A stretch of 64,000 nucleotides of DNA from Pseudogymnoascus destructans (lineage: Eukaryota; Ascomycota; Leotiomycetes; Thelebolales; Thelebolaceae). Of this stretch, positions 11,482 through 23,317 are shown piece by piece. Numbering within the stretch: position 1 is the first letter of the stretch; the number at the start of each line of letters is the position of its first letter. The notes under the pieces are model-generated. The model made no database searches. It was not told the origin of the DNA and was given only the letters and a program-made list of their open reading frames with translations. The stretch is from the NCBI RefSeq assembly GCF_001641265.1, contig NW_020167528.1, forward strand, positions 1,302,001 through 1,366,000. The letters are read 5' to 3'. The position numbers were made by a program, and so were the translations under genes.

Positions 11482-13361
11482 ATGGGCAAAAAATCACGCG
11501 AAAGCAATGGTGCATCCAAAGAGAGCAAGCCTGCCAAGGCTCCAAAATCCCTAGTCGCAGTTGAGGCAGCCGTAGACCCTACGCTGGCCGCTCTTTTTGC
11601 TTCAAGTGTACGTTTTTACTGACATGTACCGTGCATTATCAACTAACTAATATTTCTGTAGGCTGGCCCTGTACAAGTGCCACCAAAAAGCCGTTATGAA
11701 GAAGCACCGCCACCAAGCAAAAAACGAGCCGCTGTCGAGCAGGACGAGGAGTCCGACCTTGAAGAAGACGAGGAAGATGAGGGAGACGACCAAGAGTTAA
11801 GCAGTGTGGATGGCGACCTCGAAGATGAAGGCCTGGACGGCTTGTCGGACGACGACGAAGAATCGTCAGACGATGGCGGCGCACCACTCAACCCATTGGA
11901 GGCAGCTGAAGATAAGGCTCCCCGCAAACGCAAGCGCGATAACAAGGAGGAGGACCTGGAGGGGAAATACCTGTCGAAACTGGCCAAAGAAGAAGAGAAA
12001 GAAGAGGCTGAGCGGAAAGCTGAGCGCAAACTGAAGCGCCAAAAGCTCCTGGTGGAGCAGGGCGAGCAAAGCTCGGAAGACGAGGATGAGGAGATGGCAG
12101 ACGCAGAGGACGCGGATAGTGACGAAGAGAAGCCGAAAACCCGCCAAACTCCAAAGGACGTACCGATGCATGAATCCCTTACCGTCGATAAGGAAACCTC
12201 GGAACTGGAGAAGGCGGCTCGCACAGTCTTCCTTGCCAACGTTTCAACCAATGCAATCACCGACAAGAAGGCCAAGAAGACGTTGATGGATCACATGGGC
12301 TCTTTCATTGACGACCTGCCACCGCCTTTGGATGGCAGTCCGAAGCCCAAGGTTGAATCCATCCGCTTCAGATCCACCGCCTACGAAAGCACGCTCCCCA
12401 AGAAAGCCTCATTCGCCACCAAGGCCCTGATGGCAGCAACAACGAAGAGCACAAACGCCTACGTCGTATACACCTCCTCCTTCGCCGCCCGCGAGGCCGC
12501 CAAGAGGCTCAATTCCACAGTGGTCCTTGACCGCCACCTGAGAGTCGACGGCGTTGCGCATCCCGCGAAGACCGACCATCGTCGCTGCGTCTTTGTCGGA
12601 AACCTCGGCTTCGTCGACGACGAGAGCATGATGGACGAGGGCGATGAGACCCAGAGAAAGCGCTCCAAGATCCCCTCGGACATTGAGGAGGGTCTGTGGA
12701 GGCAATTCGGCAAGGCTGGAGAGGTGGAGAGCGTGCGTGTTGTCCGCGATGAAAAGACCCGTGTCGGCAAAGGCTTCGCATATGTTCAATTCAAAGTAAG
12801 TCCCCACCCCAACCATCCACACATGTGAACAAATCTAACCGCTCCCAGGATGCCAACGCCGTCGAAGCAGCACTCCTCTTCAACGAGAAGAAATTCCCAC
12901 CCATGCTCCCCCGCGTCCTGCGCGTCACCCGCGCCAAGGCCATGAAAAAGACTGCCAACGCACAGAAGCGCGAGTCCGCACCTCGTCCTACCATTAAGGG
13001 CCCCAACAACCCAAACAACGTAGTCATCTACAACCCAAAGATGTCAGCGCAGCAGCAGTCGCTGCAGGGGCGTGCGGGCAAGCTTCTAGGACGTGCTGGG
13101 GCGGCGCAATTCAGGAAGCGTGAGGAGGGTGGGAAGAGTCAGGAGAGAACTGGTGGGGTGGGACAGGCTGTTGCGGCGGGGATTAAGGGACCGGAGGCGT
13201 TTATTTTCGAGGGGTATAGGGCTAGTTCGAAGAGTGGGAAGCCGAAGGATCTTAAGTTGGGTGGGAAGAATGTTAAGGGGAAGGGGAGGCCGAAGACGAG
13301 GAGTAGCCAGAGAGCGAGCGATTGGAAGAAGACTGGGGGAAAGAAGGCTCCGAAGCCGTAG
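11482..13361 (+). CDS. NOP12: NOP12-type nucleolar RNA-binding protein (two RRMs)
   Basis: Three exons (11482-11607, 11662-12795, 12849-13361) give 590 residues, all junctions in phase 0. There is an acidic/basic N-terminal half with repeated Glu-Asp clusters and KRKRD-type nuclear signals. A degenerate RRM begins near residue 225 (RTVFLANVSTNAI). A clear RRM lies around 349-460, with RNP2 CVFVGNLGF and RNP1 GKGFAYVQF; the intron falls just after RNP1. The C-terminus is Lys/Gly-rich with GGKNVKGKGRPKTRSS. Yeast Nop12 acts in the nucleolus in 5.8S/25S rRNA maturation of the 60S subunit. Length and layout match fungal Nop12. The identification depends on the paired-RRM architecture; Nop13 is the nearest alternative. 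Confidence 0.8.
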
Positions 13362-13715
13362 TATAGTGGTATATATGGGTGGGGAGTACTGTATAAATGA
13401 TCATGATACCATTACGGAGTCCAATATACACCATCAGTTACCACGCCTTTAATCATTTTGCAACAGCCCCTGCCAACCTTTCAAATCTGCAGCGGGGTGC
13501 ATATCACGCTATGGTATGCTTCAAGCTCGGTCGAGCAAAAATTCTCTTGACAACAACTTGGTAGACCGAACTTTCCACACAACTACCATGGTCTACGAAC
13601 CACTCACTTAGAAGCCTTGATGTCCCCGTGCAACAAAACAGTTCAGTGCAACGTCACTAATAGAAGAAGAGCTAGCTTAGTTTAAGTTCCCTTATATGAC
13701 TATCAAGAAGTGAAA
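13362..13715. other. Intergenic downstream of NOP12
   Basis: 3' untranslated region and flank; nothing recognisable. Confidence 0.35.
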
Positions 13716-14480
13716 TTAACGGTAGCCAATTGACACGACACTATCCGCAATCGATGTAGGGTTGTTTGAAAGAGCACAACTAAGACATCGTAGTACTATA
13801 CAGCTTTTAGAGGATCTAGACTGCCCTATAGCAAAAAGAGCCCCAGGCTGGATCGTTCTTTTACGGCCAGAAGAGCTGGGATTTCCATAGTACCTGCAGG
13901 TTTGCTGCGGTTTTGGTTTATCCAAGTAGATACCTGGACGTTGAGGACATCCATAGATATTTCACTGTGAGAGCACTCCTGGGGCTGCGAAAGACTTTGG
14001 GCTACCCCCTCGAGAACATCTAGCACCGATACTGAACCAACCACAGTTCCATCAATGCGTCCTACGAAGCATATGTCAGGTTCGTTGTAGTGTAGCGGCC
14101 GCTCCAGTCCGAGATATAGAAGCCTAGTGTTGCTCCTTCGTTTGTGAGCCGATGCATTGTGGTGTTTTCACGAAGCTGGCTCTGCAAGGCACCGAGTAGT
14201 TCAGCGGCTCCATCAAATAGCTGTGGCGCGAGATAATCCATAAAAAGCGTAACAGCAGTATCATTCATAACCACCCTCATGCGCCAAGGCTCATATTGTA
14301 CAACCGATGATCTTGGTGATTCGATCGCCACCAAATGCAGATTGGCTGGTCGGGATCTCGCAACGAACAGGCCCGTGTTCGCTGGTCAGTATATGGAAAA
14401 CCGCATTTTGGAGCTGGAAGTCCTCTTTGAAGAGGCAGCGGGGGCCTGTCCATATTGTTATCCCCAGTTCAGCTGGCAAA
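13716..14480 (-). pseudogene. Possible decayed protein gene
   Basis: Three overlapping minus-strand frames carry protein-like sequence that could once have been one gene: 14479-14291 (begins MPAELGITIWTG), 14334-14062 (contains MDYLAPQLFDGAAELLGAL and LGFYISDWSGRYTTTN) and 14044-13826 (GSVSVLDVLEGVAQSL). The frames meet at about 14300 and 14060 without a GT-AG pair that joins them, which suggests frameshifts rather than introns. I do not recognise the family. It may also be chance; there is no independent support. Confidence 0.25.
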
Positions 14481-15071
14481 CCGCGTCATTAACTTAGTGT
14501 TATAATGTTGTTCGTTGGTGTTGGTGGTTCCTTCCGTATTTGTGGAGGGTATATAAATCTCGTTACCCGTTAAATTTTCGGCTGTGATGGTCATCTGGTA
14601 AGGAACTACATTTGCACTATCTCACCACTCTGTTCTATCCCATCACATGGTGTCCGGTTCGAACGCTGTGGTGGCCCCCAACTCGTGTCGGTAACGCACG
14701 ATTGCTTGTGGGGTCCTAAGCAATGAAAGACAATCTTGAGGGAGGTTTCACTCTGCAGAGGATCTTTCACCGTGGCGTGGCGAGTGGGATTGCACCAGTA
14801 ATGGGTGAGTGGTGAGAAGCGCATCGGATGTGGTGACTTATATTTTTTAGTTTTTAGTTGTTAGTTTTTATTTATTGTATTTTTTCTGGTTATATCGCCT
14901 ATCGACTGTGTACCTACCAAGCCTCGCCTAACAGCCATAACTAGTTAGTGCATAACTAGTTAGTGTACCTGACTGCGAGATTGCCGATAAGGATAAGGCC
15001 TTTATCCTCAAGCAGGGATCAGATTAATAACTTTTCTCACATCAAACTACCCCCACCACATAACCACCACA
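14481..15071. other. Intergenic upstream of the methyltransferase gene
   Basis: Contains an A/T-rich TTTTTAGTT tract at about 14845-14885 and a short direct repeat (ATAACTAGTTAGTG) at about 14937 and 14951. No gene was seen. Confidence 0.35.
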
Positions 15072-16178
15072 ATGTCCTCCTTCGCCTTCTCCTTCGGCGG
15101 CGACGACATAGAAGAAACAACCGACGATCTCACCAACCTATCCCTTTCCCCCCCACCCCCCGCAGAAACCGGCACCCTCTCCCCTCGCCGCGCCTCGTCC
15201 GCCTTCCCCGTCGGCAACCAACCCCTCCTCCCCGCCACCTCACACTCCCTGTCCTCCCTCCTCACCGGGCTGCCTAGTAAAATCGCATACAGCACCCTCC
15301 CCATCACTGTCGATGGCGCAACGACCATCGCCCTCCCGCGGCGCGAGCTCTGGGATGTACGCGTCCAGTTGATGGCTGAGGATGAGGAGGTTGGGCTCGG
15401 GAGCGCAGATGTCAAGACGGGGATTTATGAGGGGGGATTTAAGAGTTGGGAGAGTAGCGTGGATTTGGTGCGCGAGTTGGCTGGGGAGGGGTTGAAGGGC
15501 CGGAGGAGGTTTTTAGAGGTATGTTTGTCACGTGGATGAGGGGAGAGTGGTGCTGATAGCAGATAGCTTGGATGCGGTACTGCGCTGCCTAGTTTGGCGA
15601 TCTTGCAACGGCATCTTGAGAAGGAGGTGAAGAAGGGGAAACTGGAACTCGGCTTCGCGGACTACAACCCCAGCGTCCTGCGACTGGTTACTGTCCCGAA
15701 TATCCTCCTCACCTGGGCAGCATTACGCACCACCCCCGACGACGCCGAGCCCTTCGAAGAGGAAGGCGAGCTCGACATCGACGAGGACCTCATCAGAGAA
15801 TTTACCACTGCCCTCACCACACAGAGTGTAACACTCTCCTTCTTCTCCGGCGCCTGGGGCACTGAATTCGCAACGCTCGTCGAAGCTGCGCCCCGCGATA
15901 CGAGCGCCGAGCTGCTGGTATTGGCTGCGGAGACAATATACTCGCCGGCCGCGCTGGAGAGTTTTGCGGAGGTGCTGATGAGGATTTTGGGAACGGAGAA
16001 TGGGGGTGGGGCGATGGTGGGCGCGAAGAAGGTGTATTTTGGAGTTGGGGGGTCGATGGAGGATTTTGTTGTTAGGGTGGAGGGGTTGGGGGGTGTGGTG
16101 GGGAGGATTAGGGAGGAGGAGGAGGGGGTGAGGAGGGAGGTTGTTATGGTTAGGACAAAGGAGGAGACGAAGGCTTGA
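15072..16178 (+). CDS. METTL18/Hpm1-like protein histidine N-methyltransferase
   Basis: Two exons, 15072-15518 and 15567-16178, total 352 residues. The intron splits the SAM-binding motif I exactly: FLE before the intron and LGCGTALPSLAIL after it. The N-terminus MSSFAFSFGGDDIEE and the region GIYEGGFKSWESSVDLVREL are characteristic of the yeast Hpm1 (YIL110W)/METTL18 family. That family methylates a histidine of ribosomal protein uL3 using S-adenosylmethionine. Motifs after the SAM loop include FADYNPSVLRLVTVPNILL (acidic loop and Asn-Pro) and FFSGAWGTEF. The C-terminal 50 residues are Glu/Val-rich. The Asp-Tyr-Asn-Pro element and the motif I glycines are intact, so activity is plausible. 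The substrate is by family inference only. Confidence 0.8.
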
Positions 16179-16683
16179 AGTTTGTGGGTGAAGATACATG
16201 ATCTGGAGTCGGAGTAGATCTGGGCTGGCGCGGAGAGCCCACCAGCAACAGCTATATAATAATATACGATAGCTTTGCTGGAAACTTACAGAGGCCCAAA
16301 ATTGATGGAGTGGCTGAGTAAACCTCAGAAATTCCACTGCAATGTCGAACTTTGTGCTCCGAAGCTGGCACATGTGGATACCAATAGCATAATGAGGCAT
16401 GTCGACGACTCATGTATGGTAATGCTTTGTTGGGGTCCAACAATGCCAAAATATGCCCAAGATACACGTCCAGCCCAACAGTAATCAACAGAGAGTTTAC
16501 CATAAAATCTACACCGATATCACTGGACGTTCGATGCCCGAAGACATCAAAGGTGCAAATTCTGCGTGTAACAAACTGAGCTCTGATTATCCAATCTCAT
16601 TCCAATAACGCCGCCGCAATGCTGTACAGACGAAATCTATATAGTAACAACGTCCCAACCCCTCCCACACCACATACACCCCC
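16179..16683. other. Convergent 3' region
   Basis: 3' flanks of the methyltransferase and RPC25 genes. No coding signal was identified. Confidence 0.35.
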
Positions 16684-17412
16684 CTACTCCTCCGGCTCCT
16701 CATCCTCATCCCACCAAAAGCACGGCCCAAGCCCATCATCCGCCATACTAGCCACAATCCTCCACGGACTCAACCTCCTCGCCCTCCTCTCCTCCTCATC
16801 CATCGCCGTATCCGACTCCGGCTTCTCCGGCGTCTGATCAATCCACTCCTCCTCCTCGATCCGGAAACGCGCCATCTCATACGTATCGAAGTGCATGAGA
16901 TCCGGGATGTGCGGGTGCCGGTAGATGAAGACGCCTTGCGAGTGGTCGAAGAATGTGCCGGCTGGGAGAGAGGTGGCGGGCACGAAAATGTCGGAGAAGA
17001 AGGTGGTGCGCAGGTGGATTCCTTCTGGAGAGGCGGAGGTGATGCGGCCGTGTAGGACTTCGTGGCGGAAGGGACGGAATACGACGAGGCGGAACTCGAC
17101 GTTGACGTTCACGAGGCCCGTGCCGTGGCCGATGAGGCCTTCTGAGGAAGAGAGGAGGTCATAGAGGCAGATACAGAGGCCTATCTTTTGGATGACCTGG
17201 TGAGGAATTAGTACAGCTGCAATACTGAAGGGAGAATGCTGTTCGTATCTCACTTTGTTGGCATATTTGGCGTTGATGTTATCCTCAATGGCCTGCTTGC
17301 TTGGCTTTGAGAAATCTTCTGGTGTGATCTGCACCAGGTCGGATATCTTTGTCTGTGTCTGCTTAGTATGGTATTCTAAAATCTAGATTTACCTACTTAC
17401 GAGTATGAACAT
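16684..17412 (-). CDS. RPC25: RPC25 (RPC8), RNA polymerase III stalk subunit
   Basis: Three exons: 17412-17401 (12 nt, encoding MFIL), 17352-17254 and 17196-16684. The product is 207 residues against 212 in yeast. The start MFIL followed by TKISDLVQITPEDF and then GLCICLYDLLSSSEGLIGHG is the conserved SHS2 (Rpb7-like) domain. Residues from about 85 on (LVVFRPFRHEVLHGRI) form the C-terminal OB-fold of the Rpc25 family. Rpc25 pairs with Rpc17 to form the Pol III stalk, needed for initiation at tRNA and 5S genes. The 4-codon first exon is supported by the conserved MFILTKISDL start. The C-terminus is acidic. It is divergent from the ORF/NUFIP transcription unit. Confidence 0.9.
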
Positions 17413-17604
17413 CCTCAGGTATTTGGTAGAAGATTAGGTTGACCAGTCGAGTAAGTGACTGCGTCAACTTTTCGAGTGAGAGATTTCCCACGTGACTGCG
17501 TGTTCAAGCGTTGGCTTTCCAAACGGCAGCACACACAATAGAGATATATGTGGTTATTTCTCTCTTCCTTCTTCCTCTTCATCCAAACTTTGTATTACTT
17601 CAAA

Positions 17605-17982
17605 ATGTACAACAGCGAGCTTGTTCTACCATTCCGACCTCGATATATCCCACCTCACAAGCGCCTTCACCAGTCTCACAGCAAAATGTCCAACTTAGGG
17701 CAACGAAGCGAGGCGGTAACTGAAAGCAGTGCTCGGGAAATAGATGATCCGCCCTCACCATCAACCACGTCAAGCGCGACTTTGAGTAACGTTGGATTTG
17801 AACGTTTGAGCATTCGTGTGACCTCTCCTGTTTCGTTGTCGTTTTCATCTGTCTTCAATACCTCCCATTCACTGCGGTCCTTTCATTCTTCACGTCGTAT
17901 CAAGCTCGAGCCCCACGTCTCACGCAAGCCGAGTAGCAAAGCCAATCGTGATCGTGCTCGTGCAGCGATCTTTGCCATCTAA
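17605..17982 (+). CDS. Small ORF just upstream of the NUFIP1-domain gene (small protein or long uORF)
   Basis: 125 codons from an ATG in strong context (CAAAATGTAC). The stop lies only 37 nt before the ATG of the next gene on the same strand. The product begins MYNSELVLPFRPRYIPPHKR, a stretch resembling the RYIPPHKR motif seen near the start of various fungal proteins, then becomes Ser/Arg-rich. An upstream in-frame Met at 17548 would add a hydrophobic 19-residue leader. The spacing leaves no room for a promoter or terminator between the two ORFs. Either they share a transcript, making this a translated upstream ORF, or this is an alternative product. I do not recognise a family, and coding status is uncertain. 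Confidence 0.4.
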   Translation: MYNSELVLPFRPRYIPPHKRLHQSHSKMSNLGQRSEAVTESSAREIDDPPSPSTTSSATLSNVGFERLSIRVTSPVSLSFSSVFNTSHSLRSFHSSRRIKLEPHVSRKPSSKANRDRARAAIFAI

Positions 17983-18019
17983 AAGAAAACAAGTCAAAGA
18001 ACAAAGATCGAACCTCGAG

Positions 18020-20102
18020 ATGGCTTCAAACCAGTACAGCTACCCTCCTCCGCCACCTCCGCCTCCACCATCTACGAATGCCCAAGGTGGCCCTCCAGCT
18101 GGCTATCAACAGTACCAGCAGCCTCCTTATGGGCAGCAGCCAGCCCGTGGTGGTGGCGCACGTGGTCGCGGCCGAGGTGGCTTCAACCAGGGTGGCCAAG
18201 GCGGTCATGGTGAATTTCAAAACTCTCAATACCCTCCACATGCAGGAGGTTACAATGGACCACCTGCACCAGTTGGTGGCTATGGGCAACAAGGTGGCCA
18301 GTACGCTGGACCGCCAGCTCCTGCCAGTGGCTATCCTCCACCGCAACAGTGGCGCGGAAATGAGCCTCAGCTCCAGCAGCAGCATCATCAAGTTCAGCAC
18401 CAGCAACCCCCCCATCCCGCTCCATTGTCTGTTCAGAACTATCATCCAAATTATGCTCCTCAAGTTTACCAGCCAAATGGACCACAGCAACAGCCCCAGT
18501 ATGGCCCTCAGCAGCCAGCGCCGTACCCGCAGGGACCATACGGTCCACCTGCATCCATGCCCCCTCAGCCACAACAGCAGTGGCAAGCAGGCCCAGGACC
18601 TCAATCTCAGCCCCCCTTCAATAATGGCAACCGCGGCGGCCGTGGAGGTCGTGGCGGTGGCGGCGCAGGCCGCGGTGGTTTTGAAGCCCCTCTGATGGGG
18701 CCCCCGATTCGTATGGGTTTTGACAGCGGCCGGTCTGCGGGTCCAATGGCTCAAGCGAGCCCTGGATTCTCGCCGCCTCCCTATGGTGGTCCTCAGCATG
18801 GTTCTCCAGTTCCGTTTTCTGCACCGGCGTACCCACCTCAGCACCAGTACCAGCCCTACCCTTCTCAGAATGCCTTCCCCCCCAGAGGCGGAAGGCAGTC
18901 TCTTGAGCATAACCCGTTCCAGTCCAACGGCCCCAACCGTGGCAGGGGCGGCATGCAGAACCGCGGAAACAAGCGTGAACAGTTCAATGACCGAGTTCGT
19001 CACCGTGGCCAGAAGCACCAAGGTGCCGGTCACAATAAATACTCCAGCCAAGGTGCTATCACCGATCAGCCTCAGAAGCCTGCGGCGGATGCCGGTGCCA
19101 AGTCTAGCGAGAAGCGCAAGAAGAAGAAGAAGCGCAAGACCAATACCCTTGGCCTTACCCCGGGAACCGAGGAATACCAGGAGAGTGAAGATGAGGATGA
19201 TGCTGACGAAGAAGCCAAGCTCGCAGCCGCAGCTCTCGGTGCAGCCTTGCCTGAGTAAGTTTTCTCCACACCTCCTTGCTATTTAATTCCTAACAAAACC
19301 CCCCAGGGAACCCTCCGACCTCGCCGCCTGGCTGGAAGAGCGCCGCAAAAAATGGCCCACGAAAGCCCGCCGAGACGAGAAGGCCGCGGAACTCGCCTCC
19401 CGCCGCGCAGCCGCAGCCGAGCAATCGGCCCGCGACAAAGCAAAAGCCAAGCACGACAAGGACGCCCTCGATGCCGCCGCCGGCAGGACCAAGTCCGACC
19501 CAGAGACCAAGATCGAGAAACAGCAGCGCAAAGCCGAGAAACTCCGCGGCCAGCTGCAGCGCGCCGAGCAGAAAGTCAAAGATGCCCTCAAAGCCGGCTC
19601 TAAGCGCAAGCGCAAGCGCGAGGCGGGCGACTCGGGCGACGAGGACATGGATGACGGCACTGCCGCCGCGGCGCGCGGCAAGTCCGAGAACGATAACGAT
19701 ATCGACGCCCTCATCGCCTCCGCCACCGGCGCCGCTTCCTCCTCCTCTTCCGACTCAGACTCCGAGTACACCAGCGCCAGCGACAGCGACTCCGGCCCCG
19801 ACACCACGACCTCCAAGCGCACCGCCCCCATCGTCGTGCCCGCGCCCAAAAAACCAATCCTCCAGCGCCACTGCAAGTACTTCTCCACCGGCGGCACGTG
19901 CGGGAAGAAAGGCAAGTGCCGCTTCGTGCACGATCAGGCTGTGCGCGATGCCGCGATTAGGGAGAAGGAGATGAATGGGGGGGTTATGACGTTGGCGCAG
20001 AGGCTGACGCAGAATGATCGCGAGAAGGATGAGTTGATGGTGTTGAAGAGTATTAAGTACCTGCATGAGAAGGGGATGTTGGATGAGCCGATGGAGGGCT
20101 AG
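18020..20102 (+). CDS. NUFIP1-domain, CCCH zinc-finger protein (box C/D snoRNP assembly, Rsa1-like)
   Basis: Two exons, 18020-19254 and 19307-20102, encode 676 residues. The first 310 residues are Pro/Gln/Gly-rich with RGG boxes (GARGRGRGGF, GNRGGRGGRGGGG), typical of RNA-binding low-complexity regions. A basic segment (KREQFNDRVRHRGQKH, then KRKKKKKRK) precedes an acidic stretch. The intron then falls just before DLAAWLEERRKKWPTKARRD, the NUFIP1 conserved motif. Near residue 601 there is one CCCH finger, C-x8-C-x5-C-x3-H (starting CKYFSTGGTC). NUFIP1/Rsa1 proteins bring box C/D snoRNP proteins together with R2TP in the nucleus; that role is inferred by family. I chose the ATG at 18020 because the protein becomes characteristic from there; the frame is open upstream to 17948. 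Confidence 0.8.
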
Positions 20103-20652
20103 TGGCTCTTTGCGGGTGGCGGGGGTGTTGGGGGTGGGGACGGGTAGTGTCGTGTTGGAGGGGCCGCTGGGAGCGGGTATTTCCGTTCTTTTTCTTCCTA
20201 CGCAAAGTGCGCTTGCACACTCACAGACCCTCTTTCACGCATGGGCGACTCACTTGTCTTTCCTCATCGTCGAATGTTTCTCCTCTTGTGGGGGTGTTTC
20301 AGTCACGGCCTTCACTGGGATTTAACCACGGTTTCTCACATTGCGATTTTTGCTTTTTTATACCTTTTCACATGTTTCTTGCTTTCCGGGTTTGCTGGGG
20401 GAGTCCCCATTCCTAAGTGTCTGTGCGGTGTTTATCCGCGCATCGGCTTTGGAGGTGCATTGTTGGGAATTTCGGTGTTTGCTAGGAAAACAACGCCGCA
20501 CGGTGGCCGATGGGCGGTTTAAGGTGCACGGGAGCCGACAGCGGCATTAGCTGTAAATAATAGTTCAAGAATAAAAGGATATGTAGAATATTTATACGTC
20601 TTTCTTTGTGTGACGGTATCGGTATCTGATACATGCTCTTTGTAGGTATTAT
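20103..20652. other. Convergent 3' region
   Basis: Between the NUFIP1-domain gene and the Zn2Cys6 gene. The plus-strand short ORFs look like chance. No repeats were seen. Confidence 0.35.
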
Positions 20653-22309
20653 TTACGTATACATGCATATTAACCACCCATGCCCTCTCCAAGAAATCCC
20701 AGCAACTATACCCTTTGCCCCTCCCAGAAACTCCTCCGCAATGAATCTCCCAAAATGAATCACCCCCAACAAACCCCCACACCACCTAATCAAGAGCAAC
20801 CCCATACTCCACCCCCTCATACGCCTCCCCCTCCACCATCCCCCCCCCTTCGTAAGTACAAACTCAATATGCTCACTAACATCCCCCCACCCCCCACTCC
20901 CCCCATCCAACCCCTCCCCTTCTCCCCACCCCCCACCCCAAACATCCTCCCCCACCTCCCCCTCCCACTCCGCAACCCTAACCGCCCACCCCAGCCTCCC
21001 CCTCCACTCCTCCCCCAGCAATCCCAGGATCCCGCGAACTTCTTTGCGTGCCACGCCGGAGAGCCACCACGCCCCGTCCACGGCGCGGGTCATGGCGAAG
21101 AAAGACGCGATCACGGCTAATGCCCGCGAGTCGGCGCGGTCGACGAGCTCAATGAACCGACGGGAGACGGTGGCGGGGAAGCCGACGATGCGGGCTTTTT
21201 CGGGGCGGGCGTGAGCCCAGTTCAGATACGCTACTGAATGCTCATACGCCCTTCTGGTCTCCTCCATCTCCCCCTCTTCTAGGCCCAGGAGTTGCTCATC
21301 TAGCCCGACTAGGAGGTCGTCGAAGAAGGCGGGCCGCGAGGGGTGCAGATCGAGTGCGAGAGCGGGTTGTGCGGAGATGATGGGTCGGATATCTGACGAG
21401 CGGAGGAAGGGCCAGGCGGCGATGACGACGGTTTTTACGCCTTGGAAGGCGTGGAACCATTGTGTGGGTAAGGAATACGGTTCAGCCTCGCTCCCGGGCT
21501 CGTTGAGGAAGCGTCGCGAGGCGGAGGCTTGGAATGCTATCAACGCTGCTGTTGCGAATAACGCTGGCGCGTTTTCCGCAGTCACCCCCGAGTGAAGTGT
21601 TGCTGTGTAGGAACTCAGCGCAGAGGCCATGTATGCGTGGAACAGCCGCGGTAAACTCGGATCAGAGGGTGTGAGAGCACGCAGGTGCAGCGCTGCGATA
21701 GCGAGCAGCGCATCCATGAGGCAGGGTGTATTAAACGCCAGATTCGGGACCGCAAGCTGCCACGCCAGCGCTGCGGGTGGTGTGTCCCCCCATGCCAGCG
21801 TCGGGGCCGTGACGGTGGTGTATGTATGCAGCAGCCTCAATTCCGTAGCGCGGGAGGTGGGGGAGTAGGGCGAGAGTGTTGTGGAGGGTAATGGGGGGTC
21901 GAGATGAAAGGGGAGGGATGGGGAGGGGGGAAATGGATGGTGGGTTGTGGAGGGCGAGGGTTTGGGCGTGGAGGAGGAGGGAGTGGTGTACCGCACCAGC
22001 GAGCTGGGGGGTGAGAGGGCGGAGGGGTCGTCGAAGTCGCAGGGGACGCCGTGTTTGGTGCAGTTCCCGCAGATGGGGTGGGCTTCGTCGCACTGGGGGG
22101 GGGGGTTGTTAGTTGTTGTGTCTGTGTGAGGGGGGGGTGGGGGGATTGGGGTTGGGACAGGGGAGGTGGGGGCGGATTGGAGGATTGGGGGATTGGAGGA
22201 GAGGAATTGGAAATTGGAGAAAGCTAGAGAGGAGACGAACCTTGACTTTTCTTAACTTGCACCGTTGGCAGCCTGCCCTCGACTTCTTATGCGAGCGCCG
22301 AGGCGGCAT
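20653..22309 (-). CDS. Zn2Cys6 transcription factor (sterol-uptake-regulator-like layout)
   Basis: Exon 1 (22309-22241) encodes MPPRRSHKKSRAGCQRCKLR and the next three residues. Exon 2 runs from 22092 to 20653. The six cysteines, C-x2-C-x6-C-x6-C-x2-C-x6-C, are split by the intron after KVK, a usual position for this class. The donor is the weak GTTCGT. The SRAGCQRCKLRKVKCDE start and the segment ATELRLLHTYTTVTAPTL resemble the UPC2/ECM22-like group, nuclear regulators that bind DNA through the binuclear zinc cluster. Total is about 502 residues. The last 70 residues (Gly/Trp/Arg-rich) look unlike a conserved protein, so the real C-terminus may be spliced or earlier, near HIEFVLTKG. The target pathway is unknown. 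It is divergent from CYS3. Confidence 0.7.
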
Positions 22310-23317
22310 GGCTCTCTGTGGTTTCGTTTATATCCCCTTATTCGCCAATTCGAGCTCTTGCTCCTTCTTTCCCTTGCTGTTGTGCTGTACTGCTTGCTAG
22401 CTCTCTCCCAGCAGCTCAAAGCCTCCTAAGGATGTTCGCGGCAATGATCTCGTCGAGGAGTCCTACCGCTCTGCATCGTCCCTTGGCGCATGTGCATATC
22501 ACTCTCCCGGCTGCCTTTCAAAAGAGAATCGAATCTGAGAATGGAAGACAAAAGGAGGGAGAGAGAGAAAGAGAGATGGAGGAGGAAGAGAGAGGAAGCT
22601 GCCAAAGCAGGTACGTTGTAGGGCTGTGCAAAGACCGACCTTCAACTTCACGACGAAGGAACCGTACGTGGTTGGCGAATCGCACACGCGGCGTGGAAGA
22701 TGGTGCAGTAGTGGCGGGTTGGGTAGGGGGGAAGATTGGGGGGTGATGGGACCATGACCTGGATTTTAAGGCGTGGATGGTTATGTAAGGTTAGTGGTTG
22801 CTGTTGGGAGCGCGTGGGGGGTGGATGTAGAAGGGTGGGCTGATTGATTATGTAAGCACATCTTCAGATCTGTGGGGTGTGGATGTAGAAGGGTGGGCCG
22901 ATTGATTATGTAAGCACATCTTCAGATCTCTTGTACGCAGGCCGTGTATGGAGCAGCAGATCCATTTTTGATGCCTTTAGATCAAGGCATAGATTGCTAA
23001 TACTTCCACTTCCGTACATTCTCACACTACTAGCTAAGTACCTTCCCTTACCTACCTGCCGTAAACGTAACTCACCACTACAAACCACCAACCACCACCA
23101 CTCACTGACTTTTCACAAGACACCTATATTATATATCAGTGTCAACCTCCCTCGACGGCTTCTCCTTTCTTCCTTCTACACATTCACCTCTTCCTCCTCC
23201 CGTTGACCTCGACTTTGATCTTCAATCCTCCTTCTCAGACAACCTCACACCCCTCACACCACCCAAAGTGAGAGTCCTCACCCTCCACCTCACCACACCT
23301 CACCCCCAACCGCCAAA
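22310..23317. promoter_or_regulatory. 1-kb divergent promoter region, Zn2Cys6 gene / CYS3
   Basis: Contains a 51-bp direct repeat at 22821-22871 and 22879-22929 (1 mismatch, period 58). The C-rich, TATA-poor leader just before the CYS3 ATG (CCAAAATGACC) looks like a fungal pyrimidine-rich 5' UTR. Confidence 0.45.
22821..22929. repeat. 51-bp tandem duplication in the CYS3 upstream region
   Basis: Two copies of a unit starting GTGGATGTAGAAGGGTGGGC and ending CATCTTCAGATCT, 58 bp apart, differing at one base (T/C). It is a recent local duplication, placed about 400 bp upstream of the CYS3 ATG. Confidence 0.85.
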
